NCBI GenBank assembly: GCA_963662155.1
Contig: OY759272.1
Location: 44,516,962 to 44,580,961 of the forward strand
Length of the DNA: 64,000 nt
From: Lamellibrachia columna
Lineage: Eukaryota > Annelida > Polychaeta > Sabellida > Siboglinidae
Direction of reading: 5' to 3'
Below are positions 10,245-22,022 of the stretch, piece after piece. Under the pieces are notes generated by a model. That model searched no databases, had not been told where the DNA came from, and worked only from the letters and a program-made list of their open reading frames with translations. The position numbers and the translations under genes were made by a program. Within the stretch, counting starts at the first letter, position 1. The number at the start of each line of letters is the position of its first letter.

Positions 10245-10985
10245 TCGCGCTGTATAAATGTTCTACTTAAAAGATCATTCGAGCACAGTCGCACGCCTCA
10301 TATACACTTTAACCCCAAATTCCCCACCGGTGGCGCCACTAACCATTTCATTAGCCTCGATTATTCAGGCTGCGGGATGTGCATGGCGCCACCGTTTGTC
10401 GCAATCACCACACATTCACCAAGAATCATCCGTATATAATTCCGCCCTGGAATATCAAGAAACAAATGTTGTTGTGGGCAATGTTGTTTTTTAGATAATC
10501 GAAAGTTCGTAGAACGGCTCTGAATTCAGAAAACGCAAACAAACTGTCAATTAATTTCAAAATTTTTGCCACCCGTAAAACTCTGCGTTTGTGTATATTC
10601 ACCCATTAGTCATTACAGACGGCTTTGACGAACGTCATCACGGCGGTCGATGTTCCTCCCATCTTGGGCAGACCTACATAATTCATTGTTGTAAACATCC
10701 TTGCCAAAATAATTACCAACGGTATATATTTCTATCCACCATTGACCTTTGTCCACTACGTAACACTGTTAACAAATTATTGTTCCACACATTAGGCATG
10801 ATAACTATCATAACAATGTTGGTTTTAAAATGTGGAAGTCATATTTTCTCATGAGGGTGTGACCCAATAGAATAATTAAAATTTGTATGAACGGTCGTAA
10901 TTTAAGACCACTTGTATTATTTAGGTCGCTTGTATTATAAGACATTATTAATTATGGGACAACGGAAAGACACGGTTTACGTACT
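10245..10985. other. Unassigned stretch before the first KCTD3-like fragment
   Basis: Contains two GGCGCCA-type strings (near 10,331 and 10,384) and short open frames. No family or repeat is recognised. Confidence 0.4.
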
Positions 10986-11152
10986 CAACTCCGTATTTCC
11001 CTTCTCAAAGGTTTTTTCGCTTCTGCAGGTTTGTAGCTATGAAATAAACAAATGTCAATAACAGTATTGTCACATCTTTAGCATTAATAGACATGGTTTT
11101 CTGAAAACGTCGTGCTACTTCACTGAATAAAAGTGTTCTCTCCCCTCTGCAG

Positions 11153-11268
11153 GCAAATTCCAGATGTATGTTGTAATGAACAACCTGTTCTTCGTTGGCA
11201 ATCAACTCGCAGCACTCAGTAGGACAGGCAAGGTCAGAGTGTGGCACACCATGACACTGAACTGGCAG
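11153..11268 (+). pseudogene. KCTD3/SHKBP1-like WD40 exon in the oldest, partial copy (alpha)
   Basis: After a good acceptor (tcccctctgcag) the exon reads FFVGNQLAALSRTGKVRVW, then HTMTLNWQ. It matches the WD40 segment of KCTD3/SHKBP1, remembered as FF(I/V)GNQL.A.SHTG(K/R).GVWNAVT.HWQ. Those proteins have an N-terminal BTB domain and WD40 repeats; KCTD3 is linked to HCN3 channels and SHKBP1 to the CIN85 adaptor. The frame here is open but the donor is lost (cag followed by ttaaat). Downstream to 11,535 the exon edge is repeated as a minisatellite. No other exon of this copy is present; 11,580-12,300 matches intron sequence of the later copies. Confidence 0.8.
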
Positions 11269-11535
11269 TTAAATATCTCATGATTGCTGCTCTCAGTACG
11301 ACATGCAAGGTCGGGGTGTGGCATACAATGAAAGAACTTGCAGGTAAATCTCTCACCGTGGAAGGTTTTTCGCTCACATTGGCTCCATTCAGTATGACAG
11401 GCAAGGTCGGGGTATGGCATGCCATGACACAGAACTGGCAGGTAAATCACACGGTGGCTGCACTCAACAGGGCAGGCAAGGTCGGGGTGTGCCATGCCAT
11501 GACACATAACTGGCAGGTAAGGCTCCACGTGAGGG
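11211..11535 (+). repeat. Exon-edge minisatellite, copy alpha (about four units)
   Basis: Tandem, diverged units of the WD40 exon's 3' end plus the start of its intron: actcagtaggacaggcaagg, gtgtggcat(g)ccatgacac, ctggcaggtaaat, then about 20 bases of intron. The later units carry intact ggcag/gtaaat donors although the first has lost its own. Confidence 0.85.
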
Positions 11536-11579
11536 CCAATCAGTGGTCTCTAGGGGGGTCGCAGCGGAGATAGTTTTGT

Positions 11580-12300
11580 ATAAGTATATGGACAAATGAA
11601 ATGTTATGCAAATGTGCAAAATTGTACCAGCAATTCGCTATTTCTATGAGGATGTTGTTTCATCATATTTTAATTGACATCTTTTGAATGAAACTGTGAT
11701 GTGTATTTCATAAATATCTTGCAAATAAGCAGTTGTTGAGATTTGTGTATTAAGGTCACTGTATAGCTAATGTGTCCTTGATATACCCATATTCGTAGTA
11801 ATAATTAAAAATAACTAAAGCTTTATATTTACTTGTCATCACGATCAGCATGCTTTGCCTTATAACAGTGACAAAACAGATAAATAAAACACAGTGTGCA
11901 TGTTTTTTTATGCTAGAAAATAAGAATATATTAGTAGGGGCATTGAAAAAGCGTGTCGTTGCTATTTTTTTAATGATTCGAGGAGCCACCTTAATTTTTT
12001 TATTAACTCAAATTACTGGGCCAGTAAATTGCATTTTTGACAGATGTGACTGCTTAAATAATAAATTACTAACTGTAATTCAATTATACGTCTCCAAAGA
12101 CAGTCAAAATAAACCTCAGAAACTGGACAACTTGCAGACATTCTGCATATATAAAGCAGTAGAAGAACAATATCCAGGATATATTTTGTCTGATAAACAG
12201 TATTTCCGGAATAGTGTCCATGTATTTAAAGATAGGATATTGTCCATATAATATTGGTAGGGATACAATCAGGCGGAAACGTTAACTTATATATGGTCCG
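11580..12300 (+). other. Intron-derived paralogous sequence of copy alpha
   Basis: Aligns by eye with 18,560-20,090 in copy 1 and partly with units A-D (gaggagccacct, gtaattcaattatacg, cagacattctg, attggtaggga). The exon at about 18,985 of copy 1 is missing here. The 133-codon open frame at 11,850-12,251 is interrupted in copy 1, so I do not treat it as a gene. Confidence 0.6.
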
Positions 12301-12590
12301 ACTCATGACGTCGGACGGAGCAGGCCCCGTTTCGTTGAGCTCTCGTGTGACGATGTTCTCTTGTTACAAATGCGACGGAAAATAATTAAGTTATCTAATG
12401 GCGTCGAACTTCCAATGATCCGTACGATGAATCTGGTGAGATAAACATTCACAATACCCTAAGATTGGGGTGGATTTGCACATAATCTATGGGTCTGTCA
12501 GATTCAGCGTACTGCCATATTGAACGTCCATATTGGACATGCCACATTTGACACACCTATCAGACGTGTAACCAAAGACAATAAGACATC

Positions 12591-13339
12591 ATGCCGCCCA
12601 AGCATCGCCAAAAAAGCTCGTCAGAGGTTACTCGCTTTGAAGGTATTGAAAATGAACTTCTAAAACTTACCTTTATTGAAACTCTGAGTGACAGTGATGT
12701 TTTAAAACAATTGAAACGAGCTCTGTTCCCGCAAGAGATTGCTGACAAAAATAGATTACTTAGCAGCTCAGACTGAGCAACTAAAACAAACTGTGAAACA
12801 GAAGAACGAGAAAATCAAAGCACTTGAAAGTAGAGTCGACTTGTTAGAATCGGCCAACGACAGCATCGAGCAATATCCTAGAAGATCCAATTTGAGAATA
12901 GAAGGAATACCCGAATCTGTAGGTATTGGTGAAATTGAAAATGCAATCCTAGACATTTTCAATGATCATATGAAGTTAACCCCAGTCCTGCAGTCTGACG
13001 AGATTGAGCGAGCGCACAGAATTGGCCGCCCTAAAACGGATGGCGGACGACCACGCACTACAATTATTACACTAAATAGCGAACGTCGGAGGGACGCTAT
13101 ATACAGAGCTCGAATCAACCTAAAACAGCACAATACAGCCTCGGGTCTAAACCTTCGTTTATTTGTGAATGAAGACCTCACGAAAACTCGTTCTGAACTT
13201 CTGTATGAACTTGGAAAAAATTAACTGATTTCTGACTGTTGGTCTTTCAATGGGAATATCTTGTACAAAGACACTGAGGGTGTTGTCCATCAAGTACGAA
13301 GTAAACAGGCCGCATGTTTCAAGGTGCGCCGTGCTTGAA
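12591..13339 (+). pseudogene. LINE ORF1 (coiled-coil/RRM nucleic-acid-binding protein) pseudogene
   Basis: Starts ATG CCGCCC (MPPKHRQKSSSEV). A helical region (LKQTVKQKNEKIKALESRVD) is followed by EQYPRRSNLRIEGIPESVG and IERAHRIGRPK, the arrangement of LINE ORF1 proteins that coat element RNA as chaperones. It is broken twice. A frameshift near 12,740-12,776 separates the first 60 codons. Then an in-frame TAA after YELGKN (13,222-13,224) precedes LISDCWSFNGNILYKDTEG, which is plainly the continuation. No ORF2 follows, so this is a 3'-truncated or deleted copy. Confidence 0.85.
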
Positions 13340-13880
13340 GCCTGTGTTACGTAACTCCTGCGGACATTCCCGAGACACTGCTGCGTCAAATGACGTAAGC
13401 ATTGTCTGGCACTTGCACACTTGCACACTTGCACAGCTTCAAGTAGCGTGAACCTACGTATCCAGTTTCCATGGCACTATGACAGTATTATTATTATTTC
13501 TTTATAAACAACATGAATGTATTTTATTAATATAACCTATCCATGTTATACGGATATATTATTTATTACAGAGTATCATTTTATTTTTCAGACTAAATGC
13601 AATTACAGTAATCTATTTAGTTATGCTGATTTGTAGTTGGTACATGCCAAATCATGGCAGTAGGTTACAATTTTTTTTCGATATCAAGACTAACCACCTA
13701 AGCCTATGTGCGCATATAATTTAATGGGCACGTGCGAATATTAATGATTGGCAATCCTATCTCACCATTGTATTGTGACTTGTGTTATCACCATTAATCT
13801 CGGTACCTTGATGGTAAGCACGTTGAACAATCCCAAGGACTGGATAGCGTGCTGTATAACAACGTACCTTTACTTGAGGT
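13340..13880. other. Unassigned sequence, ending in a SINE-tail-like block
   Basis: Only the last part is recognised: 13,814-13,852 carries acgttgaacaatcccaagga and ctggata, shared with the SINE tails at about 21,985 and 31,957. The rest is AT-rich and anonymous. Confidence 0.5.
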
Positions 13881-14024
13881 CTTTTTACAGGTGTTGCGGC
13901 AGCCAAAAACAATTTTGGTGGACCTAGAGTAAACAGTATCAAGGATCACTTCAGTCGGATCGCTGTTGCCTATCCCCACGTTGTATGTTTACACAGGTAG
14001 GTGTCATAATGTCGACTTTCTACG

Positions 14025-15000
14025 AATTGCTATTATGTGAACTATTTTCCTGGATATGGTGAGGTAAATGTTAGAGTGTATATAGACTGATTGCATCAAC
14101 AAGTTATGCAATAATAGTATCCAAGTGTGGTGTGGGAGCCCACATTGGAAGTTTATTGTTAGGCATGGGGCATGAACAGGTTATGCAATAATTGTACCCA
14201 TGATGTTTTCGCTTTTGGCGTGGTACATTATATTAAAAGGGGTATCAACGTAATGGGACCGTCCACGACACGTTCGTCGTCTCCACGTCATGTTGACGGC
14301 CGACTTACAGAGCGTTCAGCCGACTGTTCAACTGCCTTCCCCGCGCGCGCGACACCAGTGCGTCCGCACGAGCTGTCGTTACGACACGTTAGCCGTCGTC
14401 ACGACACGTTAGCCGTCTCCACGACATATTGCCGGCTGACATACTGTACGTCCAGCTGACCGTTCAACTGTCTTCCCCGTGTGTGACATCAGAGCGTCCG
14501 CGTCAGCCGTCATCACGAAACATCGCCGTCTCACGATCTATTGACATCTATCTACTATCGTCCAGCCGACAACAACCTCGACATCACTGCGGTCGAACGT
14601 ATTCTGCTGCCGGTGAGATTATGCGACCGACGGCTACATCAGTTATCGTTCTACTCAACCCAGCAGAATGCGCGAAGGGTATTGTTGACTTTATGCGTCA
14701 CAAGGCATGCTTCTGTGACTATTTTTTTTTTGTTTTCGGAACATTGTATTATAAGTGCGAAATACGCCTTTCTGCTTGTGACGAATGTATTAACACTGAT
14801 GACTATTATTTCATTTGCACCATTTCAGTTAGGTTTTGATTCATTGTAAACATATTCATGTTGATTACTTTGGTGTTGTTTTTCATTTGTGGAAATTTCT
14901 TACACTCATATGTTGAGCTTAATCTAAGTACGGCCCGCCCCTGGTTTTGCGTGGACCACCACCGAAATCCGTGACACATAGCTAAACATAACCGCCTTGC
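14025..15000 (+). mobile_element. About 1-kb insertion relative to units A/B; possible solo LTR
   Basis: Units A and B pass from gtcataagtagac straight to gcaggccattcatgg; here about 980 bases intervene. The insert holds tgtgggagcccaca (near 14,131), a TATA-like tatattaaaagggg (14,228), a GC-rich stretch with repeated acgacacgttagccgtc (14,380-14,420) and ends near a ccgtgacaca string. TG...CA ends, a TATA box and a GC-rich leader fit an LTR, but I could not find a clean target duplication or a primer-binding site. Confidence 0.35.
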
Positions 15001-16099
15001 AAGCAAACCAGTCATGGTCCTCTTGGAAATACATAGGATTCATGACTGGACCAGATATTACAAAAACTGTAATGATGAATGGTGGGGAGGGGGGAGAATG
15101 TCACATTAGATTAAAAAAACTCACTTTTATAGATGTTCTAATAAATCAGTATTGGTGCTGAATGGTAATGGCTTTTGTTTTGGTAACCTGCTTTAATTTT
15201 GTGATGTTGTTACTTATCCTTTCCCTGTTCATCCTTCTTGTCAAGGGATATATTTATTTTGATAAGCATGCTGTAGTCAAGAAGAGTACGTCATTTATAT
15301 ACGAGTACAACCATCTGGTAAAATGGGTATCGCTCAAACAGAGATAAATATAATTGGTTGATTCTGTAATTTTCCTCAGCAGAATACCAAAGTGTGGGTG
15401 TGATCTGTGTCATTGAAGCAGTTCTGTGTAACTTGTGTGTTTGTGTGAGACAGGATGAAGGACTCTGCACGCTGGCATCTCTGTAACAGAAGAGTGACCG
15501 CCGCCTTCCACGCCACCATCCAGTTGTGGAGCGTCATGATCAGCAATGATGGCGGCCTCGCCACGCGAGAGATAGGTCAGTCAGTGAGATAGGTCTGTCA
15601 GGAGAAAAGGGCTCTGAGGAGAATCATGTCACTGTCATAGGCACCATGTGTGTAAATGGTGCACCATAGTCACACAACACCATGTTTGTAGAGGGATGCT
15701 AAAAGTTGGCAAACTTTGTATAGAAATGTTGTTTCTCATAAACAGTTTATATACTATTTATGACAATGTTGACCACTTCCTTGCATTTATTAAACATAAC
15801 TATTTACCAAGCTAATGGCGTTCTTCCTTCTTGTTCACCGCTGTACATGGTTGAGGGTCAGGTGAAGTATTGTCGAGCCCCTCTTTCTGTTGTTTCTTTT
15901 CATAGTTTGTTTGAAATAATGGTTTTTCTCATAAGCAATGTATACACTGTTTATGAAAATGTTGACCATATTATTGGATATATTAAACATAACTTTTTTT
16001 ACCAAACTAACGGTGCTTTTCCTCTTTGTTCACTGCTGTTCATGGGTTAGGGTCAGGTAAAATATTGTCAAGTCACTCTTTCTGTTGTTTCTTTCCATA

Positions 16100-17510
16100 C
16101 TTTTCTAAAGGCCGCTCCCTCTCTCCATCTTTCATCTTCCTCCGATCTTCTCATATCCCGCCTCAAACAGTCCTCCTATATTTGCTGTGGCCTCCCCCTT
16201 TTCCTGAATTGTTGATGTTTTTTCACCTCTGCTCTCTTTGCTAGTTTGCCTCCATTCATCCTTACCAAGTGGCCTGCCCATCTCACATTGCTTCTCGACA
16301 ATCATCTTGTTAGGCTGCATTGAATCCCAACCTCTTTCCTCAGGTCGTTCATCCTTCTTTTGTCCACCCTCTTTGTTCTTTATAGTCGACGAACTCAGTT
16401 GTTCTCACAAACTTGCAGCAGCGGTTGTTGATGTTCTGTCAACGCCACTGTCTCCAGATCATACAGGCATGCCGGTGTAACATGCATACTCAGGAATTTC
16501 CCTTTCAGCTTTTTCAAAATGTTTCAGTCCAACATGACTCCCCCTACGTTTTTCCAAGCATTCGCTCCCACTTGTATGCGACGTCTCACATCTACGTCTG
16601 AATGCCCATACTCCATAAACTTTCATCCATGGTAAACAAATCTATCTACTTGCTTGATCTCCTTACTGTCCAAAATTATGGTCAGCTCCTCTCTTTGGTG
16701 TCCAACCTTCATCACTTCTGTCTTCTCCAGGCTCATTCTCAGTCCGTGCTTCTTAAACACTCCCTTCTATTCCTCCAACACTTCCTGTAGTTCTTGTTTG
16801 CTCTCTGCTATTATGGCCAAATCATCTGCATACACCATCTTCCTGAGAAGGTCCACAAATCCCACTACCATTCTCCCTTGCATCTCAAACCTCTTCTCTA
16901 CCAGCTGTCTTAATGCAAACATCCCATCAGTCCTCATTTTCCCTTTCTGAATCGCTGTTGTTCTTCCCATAATTCTTGCTCTACTCTCTTTCGGATCTTG
17001 CCATCGAGGGTCCTCTCTATCAGCTTCATGATGTGATGTGACTTAGAAATGTGATGCTTCCGTATTTCCCAAGGTATTGCACATCTCCCTTCTTCTACCA
17101 TATTGGGACAATTAGCTCTGTTCACCATTCCTCTGGTCCTTTAACTTTCCTCATACATGTATTCAGCAGCCTCTTTGTCCAGCTGATTCCACTCTCCCCC
17201 GCTGCCATTACCATCTCCACATGCATATCATCGGTACCAGGTGCTCTTCCCTTCTTCATCCCTTTCATCCCGGTTTGCATCTCTGTATCCGTAATACCAG
17301 TTAACTTCTCTTTCCCCTCTACATCCATTGGTAATTCCTCATCGTTGTTATTTCCTTCCTTGTTCAGTAGCTCCTTTGAGTAGCTTTCTCAGACCTTCAG
17401 CATTACCTCTTTTTCTGTCACTAACTTCCCATTTATATCGTTGATCATCTTCTTTGCACCATCCTCGTCTAGTTTGCTATATACGTCTGCTTCCATATCT
17501 CTCCTCACCT
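16100..17510 (-). pseudogene. Antisense LINE reverse-transcriptase fragment, longest copy
   Basis: On the - strand, in order: GRAPGTDDMHVEMV (RT start, near 17,240), IPWEIRKHHISKSH (near 17,080), MVYADDLAIIAESKQELQEV with the catalytic YADD at 16,821-16,832, and a C-terminal RP-rich part to about 16,100. Many frameshifts. Equivalent but shorter fragments occupy the same intron in units A-D, so insertion predates all of those duplications. The YADD residues survive here but are YAND in units A and B. The family resembles RTE-like endonuclease/RT elements; clade uncertain. Confidence 0.75.
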
Positions 17511-17689
17511 AACAACAGCTCCCTTTGCCGCTGTATTCACCTGCCCGTATGTGTGTATATCCTTGAATCCGGTTGATTTCCTCTCTCCTTGTTCTTCTCT
17601 ATTTCTTTCCAGGCTTCCTTCTTTTCGCATACTGCCTCTGTAACTTCACAGAGGCAGCCCCTATATTGAAGTATGCTAACACTGTATGC

Positions 17690-18005
17690 TAACAATGCCC
17701 CTATAATGAAGAGAGCGTGTGGACAACGACTGTGTAATTTGGTTACGTGGGCAACTAGTTCCTGTAACATTACTGCACGTGCAGTTTTACGTGGTTTTCG
17801 GTCTCTGCTAAGTACAAATCTATTTCGCCATACACAAATGTTCCAAACCACCCATAACTCAAAACTGTACTTGATGAAACTAAAAGGGAATACAACATTA
17901 TATATTGTTCTTCCCCTATTGTTCACTTTATGCAATTAGATAGGACTTCGCTCTGCTTTGTATTTGTTCTTATTGTATAGAGTTACAATAAATTTGAATT
18001 GAATT
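17690..18005 (+). mobile_element. Probable LINE 3' end, truncated
   Basis: Ends with gagttacaataaatttgaat and a tgaattt tail, typical of CR1/Jockey-type 3' ends. A short open stretch (GQRLCNLVTWATSSCNITARA) precedes it. This sequence is absent from units A-D between the RT fragment and the WD40 exon, so it inserted only in this copy. Confidence 0.45.
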
Positions 18006-18234
18006 TTTAGTCCAGTCGACTAAACTGATACATTGAGACCGAGGTACTTTTATGTGGATTAAATATCTCCTTTTAGCAGGTCCATAAAGAACTGTTTTAT
18101 TAATATTTGTGCTTAGTGTAAGGTGAAAACGTCGTACTACTTCACTGAATAAAAGTGTTCTCTCCCCTTGCAGGCAAGTTCCATATGTATGTTGTCATCA
18201 ACAACCAGTTCTTCATTGGCAATCAACTCGCAGC

Positions 18235-18535
18235 ACTCAGTAGGACAGGCAAGGTGAGGGTGTGGCACACCATGACACTGAACTAGCAACTAAATATCTC
18301 ATGATTGCCGGACTCAGTACGACATGCAAGGTCGGGGTGTGGCATACAATGAAAGAACTTGCAGGTAAATCTCTCACCGTGGCAGATTTTTTCGCTCACA
18401 TTGGCTCCATTCAGTATGACAGGCAAGGTCAGAACTTGCTGGTATATCTCACGGTGGCTGCACTCAACAGGGCAGGCAATGTCAGGGTGTGGCATGCCAT
18501 GACACAGAACTGGCAAGTAAGGCTCCTCGTGACGG
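18235..18535 (+). repeat. Exon-edge minisatellite, copy 1 (about three to four units)
   Basis: Same units as at 11,211-11,535, in the same order but with one unit shortened, followed by the shared gtaaggctcc(t/a)cgtga sequence. Confidence 0.8.
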
Positions 18536-19119
18536 CCAATCAGTGATCTCTAGGAGATAGTTTTGTATAAGTATATGGACAAATGAAATGTTATGCAAAT
18601 ATTTCTATGAGGATGTTGTTTCATTATATTTTAATTGTTATCTTTTGAATGAAACTCTGATCTCTATTTCATAAATATCTTGCAAATACGGCAGTTGTTG
18701 AGATTTGTGTACTAAGGTCACTGTATAGCCAAGGTGTCCTTGATATACCCATATCCGTAGAATACTTAACAATAACTGAAGCTTTATATTTACTTGTCAT
18801 CATGATAAGCATGCTTTGCCTTATAACAGTGACAAAACAGATAAATAAATGTGTAACTTAAGATAAAATATACAATTGAAAGCTTGGTTTTCTTTTCAAA
18901 TAATTCAAATTGAAGCATTGATTATGAATATAACTAAAGTCATATTAGTCTGGATGGATACGGTTAGGACACAGCTAATTTTCATAACATGATCAGCACA
19001 CAAGATAATTTCCATGACACGAACAGCACACAGCCTAGCTTGATGCCCTTGGCATCATTTAAAGTCATCTCAATAGATAACTTGGAACCACACCTTCAGT
19101 GTATCTTCAGTAAAGAAAA

Positions 19120-19737
19120 AATATTGTATAAACCTTTCATTGTGCTGTTTTCTAGAAAGTGCTGTCTGTGTGGAAATATGAATAACTATAGTTGCTATTC
19201 TTGATGTTTTATTGGAAAACTGGGTACCTCTTTGTTGTTAGTCTGGACCCGCCTGTTATTTGAAGAAAAATGCTTTTATTTAAGAAACAATAGCAACTTC
19301 TAAAAATTCTGACATCCGTAAATACAAATTATAATAAATATACATACATCGACCAATCAAAAGTGTATAATGGTTATACAAAATCATGGTATGCAATAGG
19401 AGCATAAGTTGATAAGACAATAGGATCATGAGACACTTGTATGTAAGGCTTGAATAGTAAAATTCGAGGAACCACCTTACATTTTTTAGTAACTCAAATT
19501 ACTGGGCCAGCAAATTGCATTGTTGACTGATGTGACTGCTTAAATAATAAATTACTAACCGTAATTCAATGATACGTTTCCAAAGACAGTCAAAATAAAC
19601 CTAAGAAATTGGAACATTTTCAGACATTCTGTATATAATGCAGTAGAAGAACAATATCCAGGATATATTTTGTCTGATGAACAGTATTTCCGGAATAGTA
19701 TACATGGATTGAATGTTAGGATATTGTGAAGATGGGG
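19120..19737 (+). other. Intron-derived paralogous sequence of copy 1
   Basis: Shares ttattggaaaactgggtacc, gactggacccgcc and cagacattctg blocks with 12,000-12,260 and 26,150-26,460. No exon recognised. Confidence 0.5.
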
Positions 19738-20045
19738 GTCAGCCGTGGGTTAGTGGTTAAGGTATTGGACTCTAAATTCAAGGGTTCTGAGTTCACGGTT
19801 CGTTTTCGAAGCTTACGCAATTTCGTTTACCCTTCTTTGCCTCAGTCTACTCAGCTGTAAATGAGTACAAATACTGTTTGGAATGTACCTGCGATGAACT
19901 AGTGTCCCGTCCAGGATTGTCAGTATAACTGCACTCTAAGTTGCTTTGCACTTTAGAAACCAAGTTTATGCACTGGTCATTATAAGCCTTCATGGCATCC
20001 TAAGGCGTAATGCCTGGGGAATGACTTTATCCACCTACCTACCAT
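19738..20045 (+). mobile_element. tRNA-derived SINE with conserved central domain
   Basis: Head: cgtgggttagtggttaagg (A-box-like) and a degraded B-box-like ggttctgagttcacggttcg. Centre: ctcagctgtaaatgagtac, a string shared with the SINE parts in units A-D. Then gatgaactagtgtcccgtcc and a ccacctacctacc tail. This is the layout of widespread invertebrate CORE/Meta-type SINEs; the name is from memory. Confidence 0.7.
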
Positions 20046-21590
20046 TGTCCAGATAATATTGGTAGGGATACAATCAGGAGGAAAAGCTAACTTATATCAA
20101 ACGTACATTGCTAAACTTTTAGTACGGGTCACGCGCGACTGCACTTCTAGCAAAAATATCCTTTCCGTGGTTGTGCGACTGTGTCAACGAACATACCATG
20201 ACTCGTGCAACTCATGTGCACACCGCTGTGTTCGTTAATCCCTGTTCATAATATAAGACATTTTGAAATTCTAGCTTATTGCACAAAACAAAACTATCAG
20301 TTCCTCAGAGACAATTAAAACTGGATTGAATTACCAAAAATGGATTGAATGAATAACTTATATTTTAGAGTGTACAATGTCATTCTTAATAATTTTATAC
20401 AGAGTAGACTGTTCAGCTAGTATGTAAGTTGTAAGAGAAGAAATATAGACAATTACGGTCATAAATGTGTGCACGTTAACATGGCAACTGAGATTGCATA
20501 TGCTTTGGATCAGATCACATTACGAGGAGCAGTTTCACAACGAAAAGAATCAGATACAGTACACAGATATACGTGGCTGATTTCTTAGCATAATTATGCT
20601 GGCAGATTAAACAAATACTATCAGTCAGTGTCAAACAGAAGACTAACATTTCTAGAATCCATCATGCAGAAATTATAATTAGCTCGTTTGGTTATTTCTA
20701 TTATATAAAAAAAAAATGTATTACAATATTTTATACCCTTAAATTCTAACTTGGAACATCAACATATGTTCAGTACATGTAATTTCTCTACAATGAAGTC
20801 ATTTATCTTGTTTGATTGATGGTGATATTATTTTTTTTATAAAGGTGGGGCTATTATGATACACAATACGATTTTTGTGATACAATATTATATTGTAAAA
20901 AAACTTAAAAAAACTTGGTCGGTAGAGCATGTTTCTTTGGTGTCGATGAACAAAGACTTCTTTATGGTATCAGCATATGGCACCATCTTCATGAAATCAA
21001 ATATCCTTTGATATCTGAGTTTAATGTTTGCTGCAGCGTACTCCTGCAATTCTGGCTCCTGCAGTAGGTCAGTCATGTAAGAAAGATAATTCTTTCTGCC
21101 ATCACAATTTGTGATCACTGCACTTTAAATGTATGCATATCCTGCCTGTGACACATTGGAAGAATGTTTTCAATATTTTGAATTAATGTAAAGGGTATAC
21201 AGTGAAACCCCTCGTTGAAAGTCACCTACTTAATCAAAAGGGATGGTCATAAAAGTGCGGTGTTCTGTCATCAGAGATTTGACCATTTCTAAGCATGGGC
21301 CTATTGTAGACATAGCCAAATGTTACCATAACTACATATATAATACATATGGTTAGTAAGGTAGTATTTGGTAACATTGTTCAAAGTATGGTTGTTAGTT
21401 TGCTAAATAAGTTCACCATTATATACAGCATTGTTGTGCTATTGACCCTCGTCATTTGAGTTTTACAAACTTCAGACGGCCAGAACACTAAAATCCACTG
21501 TTTTCATTGTAATATTCAGTCTAAGTTCCGGTGCCACTTCCTTAATTTACTATACAACTATTGTTCACTAGTGTCTTTGTCTTGAAGGAA
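20046..21590. other. Unassigned stretch between copy 1 and unit A
   Basis: The first about 180 bases continue the KCTD3-locus homology (gtgcgactg(t/g)gtcaacgaac, actcgtgcaactc). The rest is AT-rich with no supported gene. The 76-codon - strand frame at 20,888-21,118 has reasonable composition but no recognisable domain or splice context. Confidence 0.4.
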
Positions 21591-21744
21591 TAATACGCAG
21601 GAAGTGGCAGGATGTTTCCACAGTGTGTACTCCTGAGAAGTTACAAACTTCATAAATTTGACTGTTTCATCTCTTTCAATATGCCTTATGTTTCGCAATA
21701 TGAAAAAATATTTATTCATGATATTTCTACCACACAATGTTAGA

Positions 21745-22022
21745 ATGCCAGACTCGGCTGAGGGAACCCAGGTTCAAACCCAATTGTTGAAGTATCAAAG
21801 CTTTGACAATTTTGTTCCCCCACATTACCACAGTTCACTCAGCTGTAAATGAGTACCCAGGTACAGACAACTGTGGAAATGTGAACGAAAAATCTTCGCA
21901 CAGTAATTGCAGCATTGCTGAATGCTTCCCAGAGAAATTCAAAAGGTGTTGGAATGAACAGGTCAGCCAGGGGGTGAACTGTTAAGCACGTTGAACAATC
22001 CCAAGGACTGGATACAGTGCTG
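21745..22022 (+). mobile_element. tRNA-derived SINE at the left end of unit A
   Basis: gttagaatgccagact, then the B box GGTTCAAACCC, then the central cagctgtaaatgagtaccca and the tail ggaatgaacaggtcagccag ... cccaaggactggata. The A-box region is eroded. Copies at the same place in C (42,990-43,232) and D (56,831-57,050) keep ggttcaaatcc. In unit B the same SINE starts just after the B box. Confidence 0.75.

Larger units (their letters stand above)
13891..19115 (+). pseudogene. KCTD3/SHKBP1-like unprocessed pseudogene, copy 1
   Basis: Exons by homology. 13,891-13,996 is open, ends in IAVAYPHVVCLHR, and has acceptor tttttacag and donor gtaggt; it matches the KCTD3 GHHNWIAVAYAHFVCCYR segment. 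15,454-15,575 carries MKDSARW then TIQLWSVMISNDGG but lacks about 80 bases present in units C/D. 18,174-18,289 is the FFIGNQLAALSRTGKV exon with Trp changed to TAG. Remnants of the exon with PLASFKVISIDNLEPHLQ lie at about 18,985-19,115. Introns hold an LTR-like insertion (about 14,025-15,000) and an antisense LINE fragment (16,100-17,510). The exons for the DMQKFPLRMK and IEIAYWTISG segments, present in units A-D, are not found. Retained introns rule out retroposition. Confidence 0.8.

Noticed and set aside
11850..12251. 133-codon frame in copy alpha
   Set aside because: The aligned region in copy 1 has stops and frameshifts, and it lies in intron-derived sequence.
21745..21790. tRNA gene at the B-box-like sequence
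   Set aside because: The A box and acceptor stem are eroded and SINE central and tail domains follow, so it is a SINE head and not a tRNA gene.
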